A stretch of 64,000 nt of DNA from a virus: the IMG/VR virus record IMGVR_UViG_3300048999_000192, positions 62,001 through 126,000 of that record; one strand, given 5' to 3'. A model generated the notes under the pieces. The model was not told the DNA's origin. It ran no database searches and saw only the letters and a program-made list of their open reading frames with translations. Numbering within the stretch: the first letter of the stretch is position 1; each line of letters begins with the position of its first letter. The position numbers and the translations under genes are program-made. Below are positions 57,269 through 64,000 of this stretch, one piece after another.

Positions 57269-58855
57269 ATGGCGGACACTCCTGCCAGCAACGTTGACAC
57301 CGAGGGCGCATACGGCCACTCGGGCGCGGTGCCGGTCGGTACGGCGGCGACCAGTGGGAGCAACGCCGACACCGAGGGCACCACGCCGGGAGGCGCGCCG
57401 AACCCGGCGCCCCCGGCGGCGACCAACGTCGACACCTCTGGCACCAACAGCCCGAACGACCCGGCGAACTACCACCCGACCAGCGTGCTGGTGACCGGCA
57501 ACCCGGACACGGCCAGCTCGGACGGGAACATCATCCGCCAGGCCAACCCGGTCTACCGGGCCCCGGCGGCGTACGTGGCGGCGGGCACGACCGACACCAC
57601 CCGTACGGACACGCTCGGCGTGGGCCCGGCTCCGGCCGAGACCCAGAGCCTGTACGCGGGCAACCAGGACGTCACCCAGATCGGCGCGGGCACCACGGCC
57701 AAGACGGTGACCGAGAACCTGACCCTGGACCTGACCGGCCACACCCTGACCAAGGCGGGCGTCGTCCCGGCGGCCACCGTGACCGTGGTCAACAAGGGCC
57801 AGATCCTCACGGTCACCGACGAGTCGCACGTGCTCTCGGGCCTGGCCGCCTTCACCGTCACCAACAACGGTGTGACCGACCTCCCGGCCGCCGTGACGAT
57901 CAAGAAGGGTGCGACCCCGCTCGTCCAGGGCGTCGACTACACCATCGTCGGCACCGGCTCGGCGGGCACCGCGAACTACACCATCACGCCGATCGACAGC
58001 GCGACGGTCAACTCCGGTGACACCTTCCTGGTCAGCTATCACTACGGCAACGCGAAGTACTTCGCCAACGCCACGCTGACCGCGACCACGGACTACACCA
58101 AGACCTACACCGGTGACGGTCCGAGCACCGCGCTGAAGATCACCCGCGTCAACACGGCCGCCAGCACCAACGGCGACACCGTGGCGGTGACCTACAGCTA
58201 CGGCGACAACCAGTACTGGGGCTCCAACCCGCCCACCACGGTGCCGGGCGCGCCGACCATCGGGGCGGTCGCGGCCAAGAACCTCGCGGTCACGGTCAAC
58301 TGGACGGCCCCGAGCGGCAACACCGACATCACGTCCTACGTGGTCCAGTGCGTCCCGGGCTACGGCACCAAGTACGCACCGGCCAACGCCACGAAGATCG
58401 ACTTCACCCAGCTCCAGGCGGGGGTGCCGTACCAGTTCCAGGTGGCGGCGATGAACGCCCGGGGCATCGGGGCCTACTCGGCGCTGAGCTCGGCCGCGAC
58501 CCCGCGCAACGACTACGCCAACCCGACCTACAAGGTGGTCGACGAGAGCCACGTGCTGTCGGGTCTGGCCGCCTTCGCGGTGACCAACAAGGGCGTGATC
58601 GGCGACCACACCGCCGTGACGATCAAGAAGGGGGCCACCCCGCTCGTCGAGACGACGGACTACACCATCGCCTTCACCGGCGTGGGCAGCCAGCGAGTCG
58701 CGACGATCACCCCGATCGACTCGGCCACGGTCAACAGCGGGGACACCTTCCTGGTGTCGTACTCCTACGCCACCACGGACCCGCTGAACACCGTCAACCC
58801 GATCTACCTGCCGGACGGAAGCGTCAAGGCGGGCACCGGGCTGGGGCCGTCCTGA
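57269..58855 (+). CDS. repetitive appendage protein with Fn3 domain
   Basis: 528 aa. The N-terminal 60 residues contain NVDTEG/NADTEG/NVDTSG repeats. Two copies of an about 75-residue module beginning DESHVLSGLAAF and containing VTIKKGATPLV and ITPIDSATVNSGDTFLVSY lie at about 186-270 and 427-505. Between them is a fibronectin type III domain (about 328-410: VPGAPTIGAVAAKNLAVTVNW, QLQAGVPYQFQVAAMNARG). Fn3 and such repeats are typical of virion surface decorations that touch carbohydrates. GTC-start-free; ATG follows CGAGAGG. Confidence 0.7.
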   Translation: MADTPASNVDTEGAYGHSGAVPVGTAATSGSNADTEGTTPGGAPNPAPPAATNVDTSGTNSPNDPANYHPTSVLVTGNPDTASSDGNIIRQANPVYRAPAAYVAAGTTDTTRTDTLGVGPAPAETQSLYAGNQDVTQIGAGTTAKTVTENLTLDLTGHTLTKAGVVPAATVTVVNKGQILTVTDESHVLSGLAAFTVTNNGVTDLPAAVTIKKGATPLVQGVDYTIVGTGSAGTANYTITPIDSATVNSGDTFLVSYHYGNAKYFANATLTATTDYTKTYTGDGPSTALKITRVNTAASTNGDTVAVTYSYGDNQYWGSNPPTTVPGAPTIGAVAAKNLAVTVNWTAPSGNTDITSYVVQCVPGYGTKYAPANATKIDFTQLQAGVPYQFQVAAMNARGIGAYSALSSAATPRNDYANPTYKVVDESHVLSGLAAFAVTNKGVIGDHTAVTIKKGATPLVETTDYTIAFTGVGSQRVATITPIDSATVNSGDTFLVSYSYATTDPLNTVNPIYLPDGSVKAGTGLGPS

Positions 58856-58856
58856 C

Positions 58857-59063
58857 ATGCCCGTCACCGTTCCCGGCCATGCGTCCGAGGGGGCATCGGG
58901 GCACATCGCCGATCACAACACGATCGACGATGCCCTGACGGCCCTCTCGGCCTCGGTCGACGACCTGGACGACCGCATGCCGCCGGGCAAGATCACTGTG
59001 TCCGACACCGAGCCCTCCTCGCCCGCCGTGGGCGATCTGTGGTTCGACACCTCCGGAGCCTGA
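58857..59063 (+). CDS. small fibre-start-like protein, 68 aa
   Basis: MPVTVPGHASEGASGHIADHN then TIDDALTALSASVDDL carries the same GH.ADHN trimerisation start as the protein at 54858, followed by a helix and a DTEPSSPAVGDLWFDTSG turn. It may form a trimer with, or be a split-off start of, the next protein. Confidence 0.6.
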   Translation: MPVTVPGHASEGASGHIADHNTIDDALTALSASVDDLDDRMPPGKITVSDTEPSSPAVGDLWFDTSGA

Positions 59064-59067
59064 CGCG

Positions 59068-61014
59068 ATGTCCAACCTGTTCGAGACGACCTTCGAGTCC
59101 GGCAGTGACGGAGCGACGATCGTCCCGGGCAGCGAGGGCTTCGACTCCAGCACCGGCACCTGCTCCTACACGGCGCAGACGGCCGCGCACGGGCAGTACT
59201 CGGCCAAGATCGAGCCGACGGGGAACGTCGGTCACCTGCAGTGGAACGCCGGGAGCTACCTGAGCGGCGATGTGTGGGGCCGGGCCTACCTGCGGGTGGC
59301 CTCGGCCCCGGCCGACTGGTTCCACGCGATCAGCTTCTTCGACGGCGGCAGCCAGAAGGCCTCCATCGTCTTGACGGCCGATAACCGGGTGGCGCTGCGC
59401 AACTCCTCGGTGAACGTCGACCGCGTCACGACCGGCGGCGGCGCGTGGGCCCCGACCACCTGGATCCGCATCGAGTGGAAGATCAACGCTCCCACCGACG
59501 CCTTCGAGGCCTGGATCTACGCGACCGACCCGGACGGCACTACCGAGGACGCTCACATCGTCGTGCCGGGGGGCACCGGCATCCCCCAGTGGCAGTTCAT
59601 CCGGTTCGGCATCAACGCCGCCACCGGCCACCCGGTGAACGTGCTGTACGACAACCTGGCGATCAGCCAGACGGGCAAGATCGGCCCGAGCGATCCGGAC
59701 CCGGACCCCACGCCGCCCGCGCTGGTGAGCGCCTGGGTCGGCGGGGTGGACTCCAGCACGGCCCAGATCGCCTTTCAGCTCGCCAACACCACAAACGCCC
59801 AGGTGGCCTATGCGGTCGACCCCGGCACCGGTGACCCGCTGACGGGCACACCTTCGACCACCCCGACACTGGCGGTGACCAGCGAGGGATACGGGCAGCT
59901 CGCCCTGTCGGGTCTGACCGCCGACACCGACTACGTCTACGGCCTGATCGCCGATGGCGGGCTGCTGGCCGACCGGGGGCACTTCTCGACGATGCCGCGC
60001 GGGCAGGCCGACTTCATGGTGGCCTTCTCCAGCGCGCAGGCCGACGCCAGTGACCACGCGGTCTTCGACACGATCCGGGGCGAGAGTCCCAAGGTCTTCT
60101 TCCACCTCGGGGACCTGTACGCCACGACGCTGGCGACCAACGACGCCGTGGCCGCCCGCGCCAAGTACGCGGCGCAGCTCGCCGCCGGGACCGGGCGCTT
60201 CCGCCACCTGACCAAGGACGTCCCCGTCGACTACGTCTGGGGCACGGCCGACTGGGGCGGCGCGCACTCCGACGGCACCTACACGGCCGCCTCAGCCCTC
60301 CTGAGCGCCTACCAGACCGTGGTCCCCTCCTACCCCCTCATCGACGCCAACAGCGCGCTCTACCACGCTGTGACGATCGGGCGGGTCCAGTTCCTCGTGC
60401 TCGACGTCCGCTCGCGCCGGAGCACCGGGACGATCCTGGGCGCGGACCAGAAGGCCTGGCTCAAGACCCAGCTCAGCTCGACCAGCCAGCCGGTCAAGGT
60501 CATCGTCTGCCCGATCCCCTGGCGGGCCGGTACCGAGTGGGACGACGCCCCCGCCGAGCTCACCGAGCTGAACGCCTACATCACCGACAATGCCATCACC
60601 AACGTGGCCATGCTCGGGGCGGCCTATGCGGTCGCCGCCGACTCCGGCGCGAACTCCTCGGTCAACCGGGCCAACCTGCTCGCGGGCGCGCTGGACGGTA
60701 CCGGCGTGGCGGCGGCGGGGACCTGGAGTGTGGGCAACCACGCCAACGCGGCCGGAGCCGGGCAGTACGCTCTGCTCTCGGTGACCGATACCGGCACGCA
60801 CATCACTTTGACGTACTCCGGGCGGAATCAAGCTGATAGCGTCCAGGTCGGTCCGTACAACGTCGTCTTCACGATCGAGGCGAGCGACGTCCCGCAGACC
60901 AAGAAGTGGAACGGGACCGACTGGGTTCTCTTCCAGCCACGCGCCTACCTGGACAGCACATGGGAACCCGTGCCGGTGAAGTACTACGACGGGAGCGCGT
61001 GGCAGTCCCTTTGA
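59068..61014 (+). CDS. tail/appendage protein with degenerate PhoD-like phosphoesterase domain
   Basis: 648 aa. N-terminal 205 residues are a lectin-like jelly roll (SYLSGDVWGRAYLRV, IEWKINAPTDAFEAWIY). An Fn3-like linker follows, and then a PhoD/phytase-type metallophosphoesterase from about 310 to 600. HLGD (H346, G348, D349) is kept, but WDDHD has become WGTAD (391-395) and the GDxH motif has become GAAY (517-520), so the two-metal site should be lost. The end (KKWNGTDWVLFQP) is a short repeat unit. Likely a host-surface-binding protein that kept the fold but not the reaction. Confidence 0.7.
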   Translation: MSNLFETTFESGSDGATIVPGSEGFDSSTGTCSYTAQTAAHGQYSAKIEPTGNVGHLQWNAGSYLSGDVWGRAYLRVASAPADWFHAISFFDGGSQKASIVLTADNRVALRNSSVNVDRVTTGGGAWAPTTWIRIEWKINAPTDAFEAWIYATDPDGTTEDAHIVVPGGTGIPQWQFIRFGINAATGHPVNVLYDNLAISQTGKIGPSDPDPDPTPPALVSAWVGGVDSSTAQIAFQLANTTNAQVAYAVDPGTGDPLTGTPSTTPTLAVTSEGYGQLALSGLTADTDYVYGLIADGGLLADRGHFSTMPRGQADFMVAFSSAQADASDHAVFDTIRGESPKVFFHLGDLYATTLATNDAVAARAKYAAQLAAGTGRFRHLTKDVPVDYVWGTADWGGAHSDGTYTAASALLSAYQTVVPSYPLIDANSALYHAVTIGRVQFLVLDVRSRRSTGTILGADQKAWLKTQLSSTSQPVKVIVCPIPWRAGTEWDDAPAELTELNAYITDNAITNVAMLGAAYAVAADSGANSSVNRANLLAGALDGTGVAAAGTWSVGNHANAAGAGQYALLSVTDTGTHITLTYSGRNQADSVQVGPYNVVFTIEASDVPQTKKWNGTDWVLFQPRAYLDSTWEPVPVKYYDGSAWQSL

Positions 61015-61026
61015 TGAAGGAGCTGC

Positions 61027-61254
61027 ATGAGCATCACCGACATCCCCAGCGATGAGGACATCACCGAGATGGTCCAGGGTCTGCCCTCCTGGAATCCCCC
61101 GAAATTCGAGCTGCCGTTCAACGAACCCGACCCGGCCGAGGCCCCGGTCCAGTGGCACGAGCCGGTCCGCTCAGAGGTCACCGTCCCCGTGCAGAGCGTC
61201 ACCCTCCCCGCGATCCCCGACGGCTGGGGTGCCACCTTCGAGCTCCCGGCGTAG
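61027..61254 (+). CDS. small Pro-rich protein, 75 aa
   Basis: ATG behind GAAGGAGCTG. Acidic, with Pro/Trp turns (LPSWNPPKFELPFNEPD) and repeated VPVQSV/LPAIPDGW strands. Unknown; in the tail or appendage group. Confidence 0.6.
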   Translation: MSITDIPSDEDITEMVQGLPSWNPPKFELPFNEPDPAEAPVQWHEPVRSEVTVPVQSVTLPAIPDGWGATFELPA

Positions 61255-61289
61255 GCTGAGCCCGCGCGTTCTCGCTGCAGTGCCCGATG

Positions 61290-61327
61290 ACACGACCGCC
61301 GTTCCCTCGCCGGGGCGGCGGTCGTGT
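61290..61327 (+). terminator. hairpin terminator
   Basis: Perfect 12-bp stem ACACGACCGCCG/CGGCGGTCGTGT; GCTGT of the late-type element starts with the next base, as it does at 48053. Confidence 0.65.
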
Positions 61328-61363
61328 GCTGTCCGGCCCCTGGCCCGCACTCTGAAGAGGTGA
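61328..61363 (+). promoter_or_regulatory. late-type leader element 7
   Basis: GCTGT at 61328 and GAAGAGGTGA at 61354 (26 bases). AGAGGTG can pair with CACCTCT (61372). It precedes GTG 61397. Confidence 0.55.
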
Positions 61364-61396
61364 AAGGGATCCACCTCTGCCCGACTGGAGTGACCT

Positions 61397-62050
61397 GTGT
61401 CGACCTCCTCACCGAAACTGCTGCTGAAGCGGCCGGACGGCACTGACCCGTTCCTGCGGCAGGACTTCGTAGACAACTGGAACAAGATCGACGCCGCGCC
61501 GGGCATCTACGTCTGCGACTCCACCACGCGCCCGAGCTGGGCCAGCGCGCAGGCGGGCCGGATGATCTTCCTGACCGACTGGAAGCAGCTCCAGTACTGG
61601 GACGGCTCGTCCTGGAACAACGAGCGCACGGCGGTCCCGTTCTTCGCCGGTGGCGCGATCTTCGACGCCACGGTGGGCAAGAACGCCACCCCGGTCTACA
61701 ACATCGTCAACATCACCACGCCGCGCCCGGCCACCTTGGCGATCATGATGTCGGCCACGGTCTCGTGCGACTCCCGGTTCACCCAGGACGTCTACTTCCG
61801 GGCCAACGTGGACGGCGGGGACCTGCTGCTGGGCGGCTACTCCGACGCCATCCGCTTCACCGGCAAGAGCGACGACAGCTCGGCCGACATGAAGATGACC
61901 GTCACCGCGCTGGCCCAGGCCACCGTCACCGCCGGATCGCACTCGCTCAAGGGCAAGTTCACCATCGGCACCTACAACACCTCGGTGATCATCCGGGGTA
62001 TCAAGACCCTGGCCTTCCTCGGGACGTACAACAGCTCCCAGGTGCTCTGA
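61397..62050 (+). CDS. minor tail/fibre protein, 217 aa
   Basis: GTG behind CTGGAG. The start (SSPKLLLKRPDGTDPFLRQD, NWNKIDAAPGIYVC) is the LKRP.G.D.F...D...N...ID motif of actinophage fibres, followed by RPSWASAQAGRMIFLTDWKQ and a C-terminal beta-sandwich. Expected on the virion surface. Confidence 0.7.
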   Translation: MSTSSPKLLLKRPDGTDPFLRQDFVDNWNKIDAAPGIYVCDSTTRPSWASAQAGRMIFLTDWKQLQYWDGSSWNNERTAVPFFAGGAIFDATVGKNATPVYNIVNITTPRPATLAIMMSATVSCDSRFTQDVYFRANVDGGDLLLGGYSDAIRFTGKSDDSSADMKMTVTALAQATVTAGSHSLKGKFTIGTYNTSVIIRGIKTLAFLGTYNSSQVL

Positions 62051-62060
62051 GAGGTCCTCC

Positions 62061-62954
62061 ATGCCGATCGACGACGACCTGATCGACTGGCGGCAGCGCC
62101 GGTACGTCAGTCAGTACGACACCCCGACCATCGGCCTGATCACTCACGCCGCCGGGGTGCCGACCGATGCCGACGGCGCGGTCACGGCCGAGCTCGTCCA
62201 GCAGCACGCCGACGGCACGACGACCAACATCCGCAGCTACGCGGCCAACCGGACCGACGTCGGCACGTACGAGGTCGTGCTGCTCTCGGCGGACACAGCC
62301 ACCGCCGGGGACTACGCCCTGGAGTGGAGCTGGACCCAGTCCGCCATGGCCAACGCCTACGTCGTCTACATGGTCTTCGGCCAGGCCAACCCGGATTATG
62401 ACTTCCTGCCCGAGGACATCCGGGGCGTGGTCGACGAGGTCTACCTGCGGTTCGCCGACTGCTTCGATTCGCCCATGGGCGGCCCCAACTTGCAGACCTA
62501 CTACCAGAGCCACTACTCACGCGGCCGGATCGCCCAGCTCACCAAGATCGGTCTGGGGCGGCTGAACACGATCGCCCAGCCGCACCAGACCTACACGGTC
62601 GATGGGGTCGGCGGGACGAAGTTCCCGGTGGCGCAGTGGGGCGCCCTGCTCTCGATGGCCGGGTACGTCGAGTGCCTGAAGCACCTGTGCCGCTCCTACG
62701 TCGAGCAGCCGATGGTCCAGGGCGGCAACATCACCAGGCTGGACCGGCGGGACTACCTGCAGCGCTGGCAGTCCATCCTCCAGATGGAGGAGGACACGCT
62801 CAAGAGCGAGCTCGACACCTTCAAGCTGGCGAACATGGGCTTCGGCTCCCCGCGCGTGCTCGTGTCCGGCGGCGTGTACGGACGGTACGGGCCGACCCGT
62901 CTGGCCGGTTCTGTCGCTGCCCGCCCGAGGTACTACTACCGCTTCTACGGCTAA
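62061..62954 (+). CDS. neck/connector-like structural protein, 297 aa
   Basis: ATG behind GAGAGGTCC. N-terminal immunoglobulin-like part (VTAELVQQHADGTTTN, YALEWSWTQSAMANAY), then helices (RGVVDEVYLRFADCFD) and a Tyr/Arg-rich end (RPRYYYRFYG). Its stop overlaps that of the leftward gene. Connector function is a guess from position. Confidence 0.55.
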   Translation: MPIDDDLIDWRQRRYVSQYDTPTIGLITHAAGVPTDADGAVTAELVQQHADGTTTNIRSYAANRTDVGTYEVVLLSADTATAGDYALEWSWTQSAMANAYVVYMVFGQANPDYDFLPEDIRGVVDEVYLRFADCFDSPMGGPNLQTYYQSHYSRGRIAQLTKIGLGRLNTIAQPHQTYTVDGVGGTKFPVAQWGALLSMAGYVECLKHLCRSYVEQPMVQGGNITRLDRRDYLQRWQSILQMEEDTLKSELDTFKLANMGFGSPRVLVSGGVYGRYGPTRLAGSVAARPRYYYRFYG

Positions 62955-63184
62955 TCGTCGCTCTCTGCTGCTTTGCGATCCATTTCGCGCTTCTCGGTGC
63001 GTGCTGCCATATACGACGCGAAATGGCCCTGGATATTCGCCCATACCGACATCAGGGCGATCCAGAGCACGCTGTCCTTCCAGAACAGCAAAGTGGGGAT
63101 AATCGCGATCGTCCAGACGATAACGAAGATTAGATGGAATCTGCGCAAAAAGGCAGAAACGCGGTCTTTACCGTCCTCGCTCAT
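62951..63184 (-). CDS. leftward two-span membrane protein, moron-like
   Basis: 77 aa, ATG at 63184. MSEDGKDRVSAFLRRF, two hydrophobic helices (HLIFVIVWTIAIIPTLLFW and VLWIALMSVWANIQG) and a charged end (AARTEKREMDRKAAESDD). The only leftward gene in the structural region, AT-richer than its neighbours, with its own dyad promoter. Similar two-span proteins occur in many actinophages; role unknown. Confidence 0.7.
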   Translation of the reverse strand: MSEDGKDRVSAFLRRFHLIFVIVWTIAIIPTLLFWKDSVLWIALMSVWANIQGHFASYMAARTEKREMDRKAAESDD

Positions 63185-63190
63185 GCTTTG

Positions 63191-63214
63191 TCTATACCCA
63201 GGGATTCTTGCCAA
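63191..63214 (-). promoter_or_regulatory. early-type promoter on the minus strand, leaderless
   Basis: Read leftward: TTGGCAAGAATCCCTGGG then TATAGA, 6 bases before the ATG at 63184. The dyad and -10 order is the same as in the rightward copies, showing that the element is a directional promoter. Confidence 0.65.
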
Positions 63215-63226
63215 TCCCCGCCGCGC

Positions 63227-63264
63227 GCTGCCCAGATGCCAGGCTCCCCGCCGGAAGAGGTGAG
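63227..63264 (+). promoter_or_regulatory. late-type leader element 8
   Basis: GCTGC at 63227 and GAAGAGGTGA at 63255 (28 bases), with GGAGGTG as ribosome-binding site for ATG 63277. Confidence 0.5.
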
Positions 63265-63276
63265 GAGGTGCCGGGA

Positions 63277-64000
63277 TGACGCATAGGCCGACGGTGTACT
63301 GGTCACGCGACCGCGAGAACTGGGCGGTGACCCAGGAGCGCGACCGCCACAACCAGGTCCTGTGGGAGTACGGCGAGCTCGCCATCTTCGTCTTGCTCTG
63401 GCACCTGGAGGACTTCAACGCCGGGCTCGTCGAGCGCTGCTCGACCTGCTACCTGGCCGTCAACCCGATCGCTGAGGCGTACGGCCAGGGCGACCAGTAC
63501 CGGTGCCCCGACTGCTACGGCACCACCTTCGAGGGCGGCTACAAGGCGATCATCGTCCGGCCGACCCTGTTCTCCGACACGGACAAGGACCAGAAGGCCC
63601 ACTCGCGCGGCCAGGTCAACTCCGACGAGGTGGACATCGAATCCACCGCCGACTTCAGGATCCGTACCGGCGACTACTGCGTCCGGGCCACCGGCGACCG
63701 CTTCTACCTGCGCGTGCCCGCGCGGGTGACCTTGCGAACCGGCTTCGGGGTGCCCTGGCAGACCAACTCGGCCATCACCTACAGCCACGCCCGCGCGGTG
63801 ATCGAGGATCCGGCCGACGCCAGCTACATCATCCCGCCGGACAACGACCGCGCGCACGACATCCTCGTGGCCGTCTCACGGCTCCCGCTGAGCTACCACC
63901 AGTACGAGGACATCCGCGCCCCCCTCATCCCCGAGGACCCGGCCGACACCGGAGGAGACGACGCCGCCATGCAGGAGATCATCCAGGTGCAGGGCCCCCA
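63277..64000 (+). CDS. structural-region protein with zinc ribbon, 3' end outside the window
   Basis: ATG behind GAGGAGGTGCCGGG; open to the last base (241 codons seen). N-terminal strands (VYWSRDRENWAVTQE), a CSTCYLAVN...RCPDCYGTTF ribbon near residues 54-85, then an all-beta region (DFRIRTGDYCVRATGDRFYLR, VPWQTNSAITYSHARAVIED). May be a head-tail joining or neck protein. Confidence 0.6.

Noticed and set aside
1-64000. tRNA genes
   Set aside because: I looked for T-loop signatures (GGTTCGA and close variants) with cloverleaf context and found none that could be folded. A dedicated tRNA scan is needed to exclude unusual ones.

Overview
The window is a contiguous 64 kb slice of a large, GC-rich tailed phage (Caudoviricetes) genome. 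The host is almost certainly a high-GC actinobacterium of the Streptomyces/Streptosporangiales type. Reasons: strong G/C third-position bias, many GTG starts with GTGA/ATGA stop-start overlaps, a secreted protein ending in LPVTG, two dozen small genes of actinophage type, and mini-proteins resembling DUF397, a domain confined to actinomycetes. A portal, a prohead protease-scaffold and a major capsid protein identify the virion part. No terminase, tape measure, integrase, polymerase, tRNA gene or CRISPR array was seen; those must lie outside the window.

Layout. (1) 1-25.3 kb, early/accessory region: about 65 short, tightly packed, mostly rightward genes. Recognisable are a HAD_SAK-like phosphatase, an orphan HicA-like protein, an OmpR-type winged-helix protein without receiver, a family-4-like uracil-DNA glycosylase, a MazG-like protein, a ribbon-helix-helix protein in a four-gene leftward operon (19.0-20.7 kb), two surface proteins and many one-to-four-helix membrane proteins. 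(2) 25.4-43.8 kb, first late block: giant multidomain proteins, above all a 1551-aa protein carrying several ADP-ribosyltransferase-like modules, a ParB-like domain and zinc fingers, followed by the portal and a 1022-aa SWIM-finger protein. It is interrupted at 31.3-33.6 kb by an island of early-type genes. (3) 43.8-47.9 kb: a lysis-like cassette (holin-like membrane proteins) and a second early-type island. (4) 48.1-64 kb: a 1505-aa prohead protease-scaffold fusion with a possible nested scaffold start, decoration protein, major capsid protein, fibre/appendage proteins including a degenerate PhoD-like phosphoesterase, neck-type proteins and one leftward membrane gene.

Regulation is the most legible novelty. 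Early-type transcription units begin with a repeated promoter in which a dyad CCAAG-N4-CTTGG (or its right half) lies in the spacer just ahead of a TANNNT -10 box. Some copies also carry an AT-rich block about two or three helical turns upstream. Late blocks instead carry a second element, GCTGT then GAAGAGGTGA starting 26 (or 28) nt later, usually with a hairpin whose 3' arm is the ribosome-binding site. In the giant head-region proteins the motif [R/K/H]TA[A/S/x] recurs at domain junctions. Together with the encoded protease this suggests polyproteins cut into modules during capsid maturation, possibly effectors packaged and injected with the DNA.
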